This document shows, in pieces, positions 1 through 9,733 of a DNA stretch of 64,000 bases. The stretch's first letter is position 1; every line of letters begins with the position of its first letter. The position numbers and the translations under genes are program-made. The DNA comes from Planctomycetes bacterium syqfu (lineage in GTDB: Bacteria > Planctomycetota > Phycisphaerae > Phycisphaerales > Phycisphaeraceae): assembly GCA_020974905.1 (NCBI GenBank), contig CP087563.1, positions 6,758,001 to 6,822,000 of the forward strand, given 5' to 3'. The notes under the pieces were generated by a model, which did not search any database, was not told the DNA's origin, and saw nothing but the letters and a program-made list of their open reading frames with translations.

Positions 1-194
1 CCTTCGACGGTCCATGAGGTCCAGCCTCTGCCACTTTGACCAGCAATGGCATAGCCATCGTTTTGAAACGTTGCCTGTTCGTTTTGACATGTCATCAGCC
101 CAAGCACCGGTTGGTCGGCAGATACGGCGTTGGACTCAGTCAAAGCAATGCTGGCCATGGCAAATAACATCCCAAGTAATAGTCTATGAATCAC
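1..194 (-). CDS. Secreted protein, N-terminal part only (cut by window edge)
   Basis: The reading frame opens with GTG at 194-192, preceded by an AGGAA ribosome-binding sequence six bases upstream and by an in-frame TAG, so this start is well defined. The first 29 or so residues form a signal peptide: Ile-His-Arg, a hydrophobic stretch LLLGMLFAMASIAL, then a VSA-type cleavage site before Asp-Gln-Pro. About 64 codons are visible and no domain can be assigned. It starts 30 bases after the stop of the large secreted protein at 225-3716 on the same strand, so the two are probably co-transcribed. That suggests another exported protein of the same carbohydrate-degrading locus (inference). Confidence 0.7.
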   Translation of the reverse strand, partial: MIHRLLLGMLFAMASIALTESNAVSADQPVLGLMTCQNEQATFQNDGYAIAGQSGRGWTSWTVE

Positions 195-224
195 GACGTA
201 TTCCTATACACGACAAACGCTGAG

Positions 225-3200
225 TCAGGGTTGGATTAGCGGTTGATTGCCGTTGGTGAGGATGAGGTTTAAATAGTCATGTCGCGGGGCATGGACGAGA
301 ATCGTGCCATCGTCTTGCAAGAGGAAGTTGGCCTTGCTGCCCGGGTAAACGTTAAGTGCCTTACCGTCGACGAACTTTGCGTGTTCTGCAATGGCTTCGG
401 CATTGTAGAGGTACCAGTAGCGAGGGTGAGGCAGGTTGAGTTTTTCAGGGTCAAGCGTGATGGTCACTTCCTGTGGGTTGTCATTTTTCTGCATACCTAC
501 AACACATAGCAGGATAGAGCCGGGTTTACTCCAGGCACTGACTTTGACCTTGTCATCACTGACATGCACAGCCGGATCGTTTTCCCAGTAGCCGATAAAT
601 CGCATGGCCGGATCAGCCATCCCAAAGCGGCTGCGACCATGGAACCACGTTTCGGGCATACCATGACTGGACATGGGCAGATTGTCATGCAGTTGCATTG
701 CCGCAGCATAGGATCGCCAGACATCGTGGAAGGTGTATTTGCCCTCACTGTACCACCATCGTGGCGTATCGAACTCTGTTTTATAGGTGACGCGTACGCC
801 CAATGCGCGTGGGATGTCTGCCTGCAATCGTTCCAGTGGCCAGGCGTCGAGGTACGTGCGGTTTTGCTTGCCGGTGATGTGATGGTCTTCACCGTCCAGT
901 GCATAGTCGCAGGCTCCTAACCAGGGCATGACCATGTTGTGTGTCATGTGTGAGACGATCCAGCCGTCTTTGCCATGCTCGGAAAAGACCGCTCGCATTC
1001 GCAGGAAATAGCGACGTAGCCCGAACATGTTATAGCCCGGTTGCACGCGTCCATCCGGCAAGCGATAGGCTCGACCCGCTGCGACATTAAAGCAGACTGC
1101 CGGGTGGGTGTTGTCACTGTAATAGCCATCGATATCTGTCTTTTGAATCCATTGATCGAGTTGGTAAATCCAATAGTCGATAAGGCTGTCATCGTAGAAG
1201 ATGTGCCAACTTCCCTTGCTGTTCCACTGTTCGCCGAAGTAGGCAGCTTCGGGCATGTGTTTGGAAATCAATTCATTGTGACGACCATAGGGAATCACGG
1301 GTTGGCTGTAGGTGCTAAGCATGCGTGGCCTTTTTTTGTAGGCTTGCATGGCTTTACGCGCCTTGGGTACATCGAAGGACCAGGGAACCGGCGACAACAT
1401 TCTGCTGCTGCCTATGCTTGATGCGGTTTGCCAGTCTGCGAAGCTGTCACCGAAGCTGTAAACATGGTTGCGCCAGTCGACAGGCAGTGGTTTGACCGGA
1501 GTGGCCTGAAAGGCGAAGGTGATGGTGCGGGATTGATCCAGTATTGCTGCTTCGCTGACAAGGTTAAACACAAGGTCAGTACTGGCAGTGTCTTTGTCAC
1601 GACGCAGGACGATGGCAGGTGTCTGATCACTGGGTAACCAACCGCGGTCCGTGTCGGCAAACCAACACAATCCGCCATACGTATTGCCCACCCAAACGTA
1701 TGGAATAAATGACCCCTTGGCCATGCGTTGACCATCGACACTTTTACAGTTCCAAATCTCTCCCTGCTGATTGGGATCAATAATATGGTGGTTGTATCCC
1801 CAGCGAATGCCTTCACCACAGGCCGTCACATATTCTGCTGTTTGGTTGTTAAAGGGGACAACCATCTGCAAGGCTTTGATCTGAGTTGCTGCCTGCGGAT
1901 CAAGTGTCATGGAAATTTTGTACATGCCGTCAAAGGCAATTTCGATATTGCTGGTAATGGCAAGCGAGCCTAATTTGCTTGTGGCTTGAAGTTCGAGCTT
2001 GTGATCCTCTTTGGACACAACTTTGATATTCGTATCTTGAAGTTCGATAGGCTTGTCATCGTGTCCGATGGCTTGAAGGCGGATGGGGGCAGCGAGTAAT
2101 TCTCGACCAACTGCACTGATCCTGCCAGGAAGTCCAGCATGGCCAATCTCCATCGTGCGCCCCCAGGCGGATGCCTGCTGCTTGTTGCTGTCATAACCCA
2201 CCGGTTCCCAGGGCTGAATCACGCGGTCGATCCGTCCCTTGTCCGTCTTCCACCAGGCAAAGGCCTTAGCCGGATCTTTCTTTTCAAAAGGGGACGTTTC
2301 ATCAACGCGTATTTTTCCCTGGGCATCGGTACAAACCAGTCTGCTTGTATATTGGCCCGGCTTTAAATTGGGCAGTTCCAGGACATCCCTGACGTAGGCC
2401 ACCTCGTCAAGTGACAGTTCCCGCTTGGCTATGATTTGCTCATTCTCATCGGTGACAGACACAAGAAACGTTGCAATCGCTTCGCGGTTGTCATAGTTGA
2501 TAAAGTCACCTTTAATCCGTAGATAATCACAGACCGGATTAAACACCAGTGACAACTTGGCAACATCACCCTGATCGTCAGTAAATGTCTTGCCTTCCGG
2601 GTCGACACCTGCAAAAGCACGGAACGTGACCCAGTCAAAAAGCACCATGTCGTCCTTGAGATCCTTGATCTGGATGCGTGCGGATCCCAATTCAGAATAC
2701 CGTGCAGCAGGTGCTGTGGGGTTCGTCAGCTTTTCGATGGCAGGTAAATCCGGACCTGCCACCAGTTTCCCGTCAGCGACTTCGAGGATGCCTGATTTTG
2801 TGATGCCAGCATCGCTTTGATATTGCCATGCCAGTTGCGTTGAGCCATAACCAAAGGCATTAAAGGACAGGCCCAGTGTTCCGGCTTTGCGATCACCGAC
2901 GCGATTGACTTGAATTGCCGGCCGCGAATCGACCAGGTTCAGCTTGGTGTATTTGGCCGGGTCCCGGAAATTCTGCGTGCCTTCGACACTGTTTTGTTCC
3001 CATGGGCGTTTGTAGTTTCGCGCCAGCAGGGCCTTGATCTGGTCACCTGCCTGATAGGGCGCAGACTTGAGAATGCTTTTGTAGGGAACCGCGACTTCCA
3101 TTTCCCATGCCCGGCCGCGATCCGTTTCGACAATCCGATTGCGTGGCTCCCAGCCAGCTTCGTAACTCATCCGCCGGATACCAATGGTAGGCAGATGAGC

Positions 3201-3716
3201 CGTGTCGTATTTCATGCCTGCAAAGTTGCCGATGTACTGCGTAAAGGCAGGCAAATCGCCAGCCAGGGTTCCGCCTGAGTCAAAATAAAATTCGTAACTG
3301 TCATCAAAGACCACCGCCGGATCGCCATCCTCACCTCGAATTTTTTGGATCGGGCGTTCGCCTTGACGCAGCCATGACCGCATGGCGATGTACAGGTTTT
3401 GCTCATCCCATCCCAGCCAGTATTGCGTCTCTCGGTTGCTGATACCCGCCCGTTTGGTTTTCAGTGCATTGACACTGGATGCCCCAACCCATTCGTCGGG
3501 CGCAATATTGCCATCAATCACCGGCGGATTTTGCATGCGTGGCACAGCAATGACCGGGACATCGTAATTCAGGGCGACCGATGCAGCTCCATCGGATTCA
3601 GCCGACCGTGCAACCGGGGTGAGCGCAAACGCCAAGCAGAGGCATACTGTCATCAAAAGCAATTGGTTGATGTTCATATGTTGCAGTCTTCTCAAGAAGG
3701 AGGAATGTTGATTCAT
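225..3716 (-). CDS. Secreted CBM9-like / DUF6067-like glycoside-hydrolase-type protein
   Basis: A 1163-residue exported protein. A signal peptide (hydrophobic LLLMTVCLCLAFALTPV, cleavage near ARSA) is followed at about residues 52-265 by a domain resembling the family 9 carbohydrate-binding fold (PVIDGNIAPDEW, then YWLGWDEQNLYIAMR). The C-terminal half, about 540-1110, resembles the DUF6067 glycoside-hydrolase-like TIM barrel, with acidic and aromatic clusters such as DGYYSDNTHP and CDYALDGEDHH. It is paralogous to the protein at 6521-9673 over the C-terminal half (compare ISAVGRELLAAPIRLQ with ITAVGKPLLAKPIRLQ). The start at 3716 has no ribosome-binding sequence. An internal ATG at 3677 is preceded by AGAAG and would give a more usual signal peptide. 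Substrate and reaction are unknown. The neighbouring sulfatase and esterase suggest an algal or plant polysaccharide (inference). Confidence 0.8.
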   Translation of the reverse strand: MNQHSSFLRRLQHMNINQLLLMTVCLCLAFALTPVARSAESDGAASVALNYDVPVIAVPRMQNPPVIDGNIAPDEWVGASSVNALKTKRAGISNRETQYWLGWDEQNLYIAMRSWLRQGERPIQKIRGEDGDPAVVFDDSYEFYFDSGGTLAGDLPAFTQYIGNFAGMKYDTAHLPTIGIRRMSYEAGWEPRNRIVETDRGRAWEMEVAVPYKSILKSAPYQAGDQIKALLARNYKRPWEQNSVEGTQNFRDPAKYTKLNLVDSRPAIQVNRVGDRKAGTLGLSFNAFGYGSTQLAWQYQSDAGITKSGILEVADGKLVAGPDLPAIEKLTNPTAPAARYSELGSARIQIKDLKDDMVLFDWVTFRAFAGVDPEGKTFTDDQGDVAKLSLVFNPVCDYLRIKGDFINYDNREAIATFLVSVTDENEQIIAKRELSLDEVAYVRDVLELPNLKPGQYTSRLVCTDAQGKIRVDETSPFEKKDPAKAFAWWKTDKGRIDRVIQPWEPVGYDSNKQQASAWGRTMEIGHAGLPGRISAVGRELLAAPIRLQAIGHDDKPIELQDTNIKVVSKEDHKLELQATSKLGSLAITSNIEIAFDGMYKISMTLDPQAATQIKALQMVVPFNNQTAEYVTACGEGIRWGYNHHIIDPNQQGEIWNCKSVDGQRMAKGSFIPYVWVGNTYGGLCWFADTDRGWLPSDQTPAIVLRRDKDTASTDLVFNLVSEAAILDQSRTITFAFQATPVKPLPVDWRNHVYSFGDSFADWQTASSIGSSRMLSPVPWSFDVPKARKAMQAYKKRPRMLSTYSQPVIPYGRHNELISKHMPEAAYFGEQWNSKGSWHIFYDDSLIDYWIYQLDQWIQKTDIDGYYSDNTHPAVCFNVAAGRAYRLPDGRVQPGYNMFGLRRYFLRMRAVFSEHGKDGWIVSHMTHNMVMPWLGACDYALDGEDHHITGKQNRTYLDAWPLERLQADIPRALGVRVTYKTEFDTPRWWYSEGKYTFHDVWRSYAAAMQLHDNLPMSSHGMPETWFHGRSRFGMADPAMRFIGYWENDPAVHVSDDKVKVSAWSKPGSILLCVVGMQKNDNPQEVTITLDPEKLNLPHPRYWYLYNAEAIAEHAKFVDGKALNVYPGSKANFLLQDDGTILVHAPRHDYLNLILTNGNQPLIQP

Positions 3717-3839
3717 TTTTTGTAAAACCGTGTTGCTGGAAAATCTGGACCGTGTTGTTCAGTTGACATGGGACAGCCGTGACACTGTATGTTTGGTGCA
3801 GTGATGTAATGCAAGCGGATAGTGTTGAAGCCGTCAGGC

Positions 3840-5300
3840 TCAGGCTGAGACCATGACGTTTTGTGTGCGAACTTTTACGAATTCCTGGTGTTTGATTGAA
3901 TTACGGATCAATGTGGTGCCTCTGCGATGAATCCGTTGGACACATTCGGCCACTTCGGTTTCACCACGCAGGCAACGTTCGATTTCATGATTGAGGATGG
4001 TGATTTTAAAGACGTTGAGCACTTCCTGTGACACCGTTTGAGTAGACGATGTCTCGTCATCGTGAGATTCGTCGTTGAGTGCTGCCACGGGTGCAAATCT
4101 TGGCAGGATCGCTTGGCCAGTGGTGGCATAAAGCGGGAACTCCTGGCCGCTGGACTGGATCACTTCCTGGCCTTGCGGTGCACAGATAAAGTCGATAAAC
4201 GAGGCAGCCAATTCGGGATATCTGCTGTACTGATAGATTCCCAGGTAGTTAATCAGGGCTGCCGTGGGGCGTCCGATTTGGGTATCAGGCAATGGCCACA
4301 TCCCCAGAGGTTCAACTCCCATGTCTTCAAGCCTGGTTTTCCAGGGGGTTCTCCCGATGCACATCGCTGGGCTGGAGCTGCGCAGCGTCTTGACGATCGT
4401 GGGTAAGTCCAATTCACTGCACAATGGGAACGCATGCAGGTCCCGGTACAATCGCACCAATACCTCGACAGTACGCTCGGCACGCTTGCCCTTAAACAGG
4501 ACTTCATGGGATGCATGATCCACGAGCGGACCGGCCCATCGTCGGCAGAACGGTGCGTACTCATCGATCAGCAAAAACGGTTTGTTACCCGAAACTTCGC
4601 CACGCAATCGAACACAAAGTTCTTCGAAGTCCGACCAACTCCACCCTTCGGAAAAGTCAATGCCAAGTGATGCCATTTGTTGCTGAGCATAAAGCACAAC
4701 GCGTGCAGTGAACGAATAGGGGACCACGTGCTTTTTTTGCTTGTGAGTCAATTCCAACGCTGCGTATTTCGTTACATCAGAATTGAGCATATCACTTTCA
4801 GTAAGATCCATCAGTAAGTTTTCTTTGATGGCTGCATCAATCCCACCCGGAGGGCAGTACACCAAATCGATAGGCATGCCTTTTTCTGTAATGGCGTTCC
4901 ATGGTGATTTTTTCGGTTCGACATAAATGATCTTCACGTCGCATCCCGGTGCAGTCTGACGATAGGCCTGTACCAGGTTCTCCCACATCGGATGGCTGTT
5001 GTCAGACAAACCGCAAACCGCCAAATGGATGACCGGCATGGCAACCTGGCCTGCACGCTGAACTTCCCATGCCAACGGGTCGGTTGAATCAGCCATGTCT
5101 GCTGTAAAACAGCCGACACCCGGCTCGCGACTGATAAGCCCCTCAGCTTCCAGAAGTCCCAGCGCACGATCGACCGTGGCTTGTGAGACTTTACGTGTCC
5201 GCATGATCGCAGAAACCGATGGTAAAGGGTTTCGGCCCGAAACACCATCGATGTAGTTGGATCGTAAATAGTCAGCCAGTCTTTCGTACTTCGTTACCAT
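3840..5300 (-). CDS. GntR-type regulator fused to a solute-binding-protein-like domain
   Basis: A 486-residue protein with no signal peptide. Residues 1-68 form a GntR winged helix-turn-helix: LPSVSAIMRTRKVSQATVDR, then LGLLEAEGLISREPGVGCF. From about 80 to 425 it resembles an ABC-transporter family 1 extracellular sugar-binding protein, with typical segments such as WSWSDFEELC, a MWPLPD stretch and the late helix SFIDFICAPQGQEVI. This protein therefore probably senses a sugar or oligosaccharide in the cytoplasm with a fold normally used outside the membrane. It is divergent from the prepilin-like gene at 5655 and next to the DUF6067-like genes, which it likely controls. Fusions of this general kind are known in related phyla. 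The ligand is unknown. Confidence 0.82.
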   Translation of the reverse strand: MVTKYERLADYLRSNYIDGVSGRNPLPSVSAIMRTRKVSQATVDRALGLLEAEGLISREPGVGCFTADMADSTDPLAWEVQRAGQVAMPVIHLAVCGLSDNSHPMWENLVQAYRQTAPGCDVKIIYVEPKKSPWNAITEKGMPIDLVYCPPGGIDAAIKENLLMDLTESDMLNSDVTKYAALELTHKQKKHVVPYSFTARVVLYAQQQMASLGIDFSEGWSWSDFEELCVRLRGEVSGNKPFLLIDEYAPFCRRWAGPLVDHASHEVLFKGKRAERTVEVLVRLYRDLHAFPLCSELDLPTIVKTLRSSSPAMCIGRTPWKTRLEDMGVEPLGMWPLPDTQIGRPTAALINYLGIYQYSRYPELAASFIDFICAPQGQEVIQSSGQEFPLYATTGQAILPRFAPVAALNDESHDDETSSTQTVSQEVLNVFKITILNHEIERCLRGETEVAECVQRIHRRGTTLIRNSIKHQEFVKVRTQNVMVSA

Positions 5301-5350
5301 GGCCCGTCATACTTTCTGCTTGCAATGAGTGTCCGGCGGCTTGCCTTACA

Positions 5351-5482
5351 ATATCGATATGATAGGCAATGGCTATATGATTCACAACTGATTGAGCATT
5401 ATTTTTGTTGAAAAAAAATCAAATTTTCACAAGTTTTCTTTGCTTTTGGAAAATGACATGGATAGGATTGTCCATATCGATA
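5351..5482. promoter_or_regulatory. Possible operator sites between divergent regulator and prepilin gene
   Basis: The gap 5301-5654 contains no convincing gene. It holds a perfect 10-base palindrome ATATCGATAT at 5351-5360 and a second ATATCGATA at 5474-5482, next to an inverted pair ATGGA/TCCAT at 5457-5475. Placement between a GntR-type regulator and the genes facing it makes operator function plausible. No clear -35/-10 pair was identified, so this is a weak call. Confidence 0.3.
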
Positions 5483-5654
5483 GGGTTGGTGAGTGGCATC
5501 GCTTTTGGTTATGCCTGTCGAAAATGACATTCTGTATTGTGTTGGATTTTTGGGGGCTGCATTTTTCAATTAAATGTTTGCTGCACCTTTTTACCCAGCG
5601 GGCCTTGGCACTGTTTGATCACTGGTTTAAACACTGAAGCATAAAGGTGGTTCA

Positions 5655-6512
5655 ATGCGAAAAGCTCAATATCGTGACATTTCAATGCAACATCAACAGC
5701 AGACTCAAAGCGCGAAGGATGGTCTTGCCTGCAATCGATGCCGGGCGTTTACGTTGATCGAATTGTTGGTGGTGATTTCCATTGTTTCATTGCTGATTGC
5801 GATTCTATTGCCGGCTTTGGCGGGGGCTCGCGTGGCAGCTCAACGCGTGGCATGCTTGAGCAATCTGAGGCAAATCGGTATTGGGGTCAAAGTATATTTA
5901 AATAACTTTGACAATCATTTGCCGGTTCAATATCCAATGCCCGGTAATACGCCAGGCAATTACCTTCGGCATAAAAATGCAGTGCATAACGGCAGCCGTG
6001 TGGTCGGGCTTGGGATTCTGGAAGTCAACCTGGAAATGACACGTGAAGTCTTTCGTTGCCCGGGTCGCGATGAGCATGGTAAGGTGGGCTCCACTGTGGT
6101 GTTTGCCGACTATGTGACCGGTTGGCCTTTTTTGGCTTTGGATGAATCGGATTCAAGATTTGAACAGTTTTCCAGTCCTGATTTTGATGACTTTGTATTA
6201 AATGCGCATGTACGGTCAAGGGGCGGGGCACTGGGTTCTGCATGGCGTGATGGTCGGAAAATTCTCGTCGCCGATGTGTGTGCGCAAGACGGATTCAATT
6301 ACTCGCCAAGCGATAGCTATCCGCATAGGGGCGACGCTAATGTTCTGATTTACGACGGCCATGCCAAGACACTTGGTAAAGCTTTCGGGCCTGATGCGAC
6401 AGTGCAGTCGTTGTCGACACGTTCACCTGATGCGGATTGGAATGATAACCCCTCTCACGATTATTCAGTTGACTGGTGGTATTGGGCTGAGAGTGAAGTA
6501 CAGGGATTTTGA
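5655..6512 (+). CDS. Prepilin-like protein with H-X9-DG motif (type II pseudopilin family)
   Basis: A 285-residue protein. After about 30 polar residues comes a prepilin peptidase site and the hydrophobic N-helix, [20 protein letters not shown], followed by the usual [17 protein letters not shown] segment follows. Near the C-terminus the sequence [12 protein letters not shown] fits the H-X9-DG signature of prepilin-processing-associated proteins exactly. A good ribosome-binding sequence (AAGGTGG) precedes the ATG at 5655. Such proteins are greatly expanded in planctomycetes. They are presumed to be processed by a prepilin peptidase and inserted in the inner membrane, but their function is not known. 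Its stop lies beside the first codons of the next secreted protein, so the two are likely one transcript. Confidence 0.88.
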   Translation: MRKAQYRDISMQHQQQTQSAKDGLACNRCRAFTLIELLVVISIVSLLIAILLPALAGARVAAQRVACLSNLRQIGIGVKVYLNNFDNHLPVQYPMPGNTPGNYLRHKNAVHNGSRVVGLGILEVNLEMTREVFRCPGRDEHGKVGSTVVFADYVTGWPFLALDESDSRFEQFSSPDFDDFVLNAHVRSRGGALGSAWRDGRKILVADVCAQDGFNYSPSDSYPHRGDANVLIYDGHAKTLGKAFGPDATVQSLSTRSPDADWNDNPSHDYSVDWWYWAESEVQGF

Positions 6513-6520
6513 GACACATC

Positions 6521-9500
6521 ATGCAGTATTTTTATCGTCGGGATGATTCCGTGCAGATTAAGATGATTATCGTTTGCTTTTTGATGGTCGCAGGCAATGC
6601 GTTTGCCGCTGATTCATCAAATCGTAAAGCATTACCTACACACGCCACCCCCGTTCTCCAGGCAGCTTTAGATGACGGTGTTCAACAAGTGACCGCAGGC
6701 AAAGTCAAGGACTTATCTGCGACCTACACGTCTCCCCAAGCCAAAGCTGTCAGTGCAAAGCATCAAAATAACGCAGCACAATCCAATGGCCTGATGCTTT
6801 CGACCCATGAGCAGGGCGTGGTTTATTCAGCTCCCCAACTCATTGACGGGCGCAGTGGCACAATCTCAATATGGTTCCGCCCGGATAACTGGGATAATCT
6901 TGGAAAACAGGGGTATAACCCCCGCGCGCCCCGTGTTCCATTGATCACACTGATGACCGAGACGGCCGGTGCCGACCGGAACAATCCGCCGTTGATCAGT
7001 GTCTCAATCACCCCTGAGCAGTTGCGCGATCGTCCCAAAGCCATCGAACTTGGTCCGGATCAGTGGAGACAACTTGTCGTGGTATGGATGCCAGATATCA
7101 ATACCGGTCTCTATCGCACGTCCAAGGATGACCTGCGCATTTACCTTGATGGTCAACGACTTGATCAGCAGGTCCGTGACTACGGCCAGACCATTTTCGC
7201 CACCCATGATGATCCGGGGCCTGATGCGCGGGTGACGCAGTTGATCATCGGCCCGACTCAATCCAGGAACAACCTGGAATTAAAAACCACTTTTGTCCGG
7301 GACATGCAGCTCTACGAGCGCGCGCTAAGCGACATCGAAGTTGCCAATCTTTATAAGAAGCAATCAGCTTCAACAGAGCAACTCCAGGCACCTGCTGATG
7401 TCCAGGTGACTTGCCAACTCAACCCGGCTTTGCAGCGTATTGATCTGCACACTTTGTTGCTTGCAGATGTCAAAGCCGAAACGATGGATTGGCAGTTAAC
7501 TTCTCATCGCGATGACAGTGAAAAGTCAATCGCCCAGCGTTTGAGCCTGCCTGTCACAAACCGATGGGCTGGTGGCCAGCAAGATCAAATACCCATTAAA
7601 TGGGGTAAAGCACATAAGCTCGAACTGACTTGGCGTGATGCGCAAGGCAAGATTGTTTTTCAACACAACGAAGATATCACAACACAGCCTGCGCCAGTTT
7701 GGCTCAATTCGTCATTCGGTGAACATCCCGGTAAAGCATTGCCTGGGTTTGAGCCGGTGAAACTGGCACCCAATGGTGACTTGATGCTCTGGGAGCGTCG
7801 GATTGCATTTGCATCCAGTGGTATGCCTGAGCAGATTACCGCGGTGGGCAAGCCGTTGTTGGCAAAGCCAATCCGACTGCAACTTCAAACCACTGCCGGT
7901 CCGGTGTCTTTGCAATCCCAAGGTAGCGCCCGCGTGCTTTCGCACGACGATGAACAGGCCACCGTCGAAGGTGTCATGGCTGCGAATGGCTGGCAGGTGA
8001 CCACGCAAAGCCGCACTGAGTTCGATGGCATGATCAAGTTCACCATGCGCCTTGAACCACCGAAAAACAATCGACAAAAAGTATCACAACTGAAGGTGAT
8101 CATTCCTGTTCACGCTGAAATTGCTGAACGCTACAGTCTGGGGACCGGACGCGGCTTTGGTTTCCGCGCGGGCAATGGCCATGAGGTGCTTCCGGGAAAA
8201 GATGGCATATTCTTTGACTCAAGCAAACATGATTATGCCACAGCGCGCAAACACCGTGGGGCATTCATTCCCTTTTTTATGTTCAACGATACGCATCGCG
8301 GACTTGCATGGTTTAGCGAAAGTGACAAGGGATGGACCGTCAATGACAAGTCGGCAGCAATCGCCGCACGACGCCAGGGCGATAAGGTGTTGCTTGAATT
8401 GAACATCATCCGTGAACCCACGGAGATGATTGAGCCGATTGAATATGTCTTTGGACTTCATGTGCTGCCGATCCGCACGCTTGCTGCGGACCATCGCACG
8501 TTTGGCAATTCGCTTGACCCATCAGCGGTGGATGCGTTCATGCCCCCATCATTTCGAACCAAGGTGCATCGCGCAGACAAAAATGCGCTCTGGCCGCATG
8601 ACGGTTGGGAAGAAGTCAAAAAGAGATTGGCGATACGTGATGCTAAGCTCAAGAAAGTCAGTGAACGATCCACGCGTCCGTTTGAAGGTTCATTGTTTTA
8701 CTTAAGTCGCCAATGGCCGGGGTTACCGCCTGAGTCATTGCTCTTTCAACCCAAATGGTATCTGCCCGGATTCATTCATCATACGGATAACTACATTGAC
8801 TGCTTTACGTATTGGGCTCAGCAGTGGCTTGAACAAACCAATATTCGAGGCTTTTATATCGACGATATCTGGCCCTCAGCCATGAACGATCCCTTGGAAG
8901 GCCCTGCGTATTATTTACCCGATGGTACGGTTCAGGCCGGGTACGACTTTTTCAATCAACGCGAACTGCTCAAGCGATTGCGCTGGACTTTTCATGACAC
9001 AGGACGTCGGCCGGTCATCTGGGTCCATTGCACGCAAACACTCTATCCCAATCTCATTGGATTTGCCGAAGCGTTTTACGATGGTGAAATGCATGGCATG
9101 GTCAAGGGCGATCACTTTGGTGAACGTTGGCCGATCCATCGATTAGAGTTTGATCGCGGCCGATTATGGGGTGTTTCGCCTGTCTTCATGAATATCAACA
9201 AGACCAAGGACAAAGTCAAACGTTACAAGGACATGCGGTCATTTGTCGGTGAGATGTTTTTGCAGGACCTGGGGTTCAGTTTTACAGCACCTTACCTGCG
9301 TGAGCATATTGACATGTTTCATTGGCGAACTGATGACTTGAAGTTTGTAGCGTATGACGATCCGGAGCCCTTAGCCAAAAGCAATCACGAATCAGTCTAT
9401 GTTAGTTCGTATTACCGGGGAACGTCTTCCAATCCATCACAAGCTTACCTGGTGCTTGTCAATCGCTCAGACAAACCTGTCCAGACACACATTGAGTTGG

Positions 9501-9673
9501 ACAAGACGATTGATCGTCATGGTGCAACGCAGTGGGTGGATATTGATACATGGTTCAATGATGAACTTGGCAAGGGTGCTTCAAAGCAAACACTTTCCAC
9601 AATTGAAGCCGGGAAATTGAAACTGACGATTCGTCCGTGGGATTTTCGGCTGATTACATGGAAGCGGCATTGA
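6521..9673 (+). CDS. Secreted LamG-like / DUF6067-like glycoside-hydrolase-type protein
   Basis: About 1050 residues. The signal peptide is MIIVCFLMVAGNAFA before Ala-Asp. Start choice is uncertain: ATG 6521 is given, TTG 6509 overlaps the previous stop, and GTG 6551 gives the most compact signal peptide with GGGA upstream. Residues about 75-275 resemble a concanavalin A-like (LamG) fold: LIDGRSGTISIWFRPDNW, then IYLDGQRLDQ and LIIGP with MQLYERALSDIEV. From about 415 onward it is homologous to the C-terminal half of the protein at 225-3716, including the FYIDDIWPSA and YDGEMHGM segments that correspond to the putative active-site face. The two paralogs thus share a barrel but carry different N-terminal binding modules. 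It is probably a periplasmic or extracellular polysaccharide hydrolase; the substrate is unknown. Confidence 0.8.
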   Translation: MQYFYRRDDSVQIKMIIVCFLMVAGNAFAADSSNRKALPTHATPVLQAALDDGVQQVTAGKVKDLSATYTSPQAKAVSAKHQNNAAQSNGLMLSTHEQGVVYSAPQLIDGRSGTISIWFRPDNWDNLGKQGYNPRAPRVPLITLMTETAGADRNNPPLISVSITPEQLRDRPKAIELGPDQWRQLVVVWMPDINTGLYRTSKDDLRIYLDGQRLDQQVRDYGQTIFATHDDPGPDARVTQLIIGPTQSRNNLELKTTFVRDMQLYERALSDIEVANLYKKQSASTEQLQAPADVQVTCQLNPALQRIDLHTLLLADVKAETMDWQLTSHRDDSEKSIAQRLSLPVTNRWAGGQQDQIPIKWGKAHKLELTWRDAQGKIVFQHNEDITTQPAPVWLNSSFGEHPGKALPGFEPVKLAPNGDLMLWERRIAFASSGMPEQITAVGKPLLAKPIRLQLQTTAGPVSLQSQGSARVLSHDDEQATVEGVMAANGWQVTTQSRTEFDGMIKFTMRLEPPKNNRQKVSQLKVIIPVHAEIAERYSLGTGRGFGFRAGNGHEVLPGKDGIFFDSSKHDYATARKHRGAFIPFFMFNDTHRGLAWFSESDKGWTVNDKSAAIAARRQGDKVLLELNIIREPTEMIEPIEYVFGLHVLPIRTLAADHRTFGNSLDPSAVDAFMPPSFRTKVHRADKNALWPHDGWEEVKKRLAIRDAKLKKVSERSTRPFEGSLFYLSRQWPGLPPESLLFQPKWYLPGFIHHTDNYIDCFTYWAQQWLEQTNIRGFYIDDIWPSAMNDPLEGPAYYLPDGTVQAGYDFFNQRELLKRLRWTFHDTGRRPVIWVHCTQTLYPNLIGFAEAFYDGEMHGMVKGDHFGERWPIHRLEFDRGRLWGVSPVFMNINKTKDKVKRYKDMRSFVGEMFLQDLGFSFTAPYLREHIDMFHWRTDDLKFVAYDDPEPLAKSNHESVYVSSYYRGTSSNPSQAYLVLVNRSDKPVQTHIELDKTIDRHGATQWVDIDTWFNDELGKGASKQTLSTIEAGKLKLTIRPWDFRLITWKRH

Positions 9674-9733
9674 TCTCTCAGACGCCTTGAGCTTGTTGTT
9701 TTCATGGGGCTATCTTTGCCGGAGAGTACTTGT

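Noticed and set aside
14-223. Short plus-strand frame at the left edge
   Set aside because: It lies opposite the GTG-started secreted protein at 1-194, which has a clear signal peptide and ribosome-binding sequence.
5392-5637. 81-codon plus-strand frame in the gap before the prepilin-like gene
   Set aside because: Phe/Lys-rich without family resemblance or ribosome-binding sequence, and the region looks regulatory.
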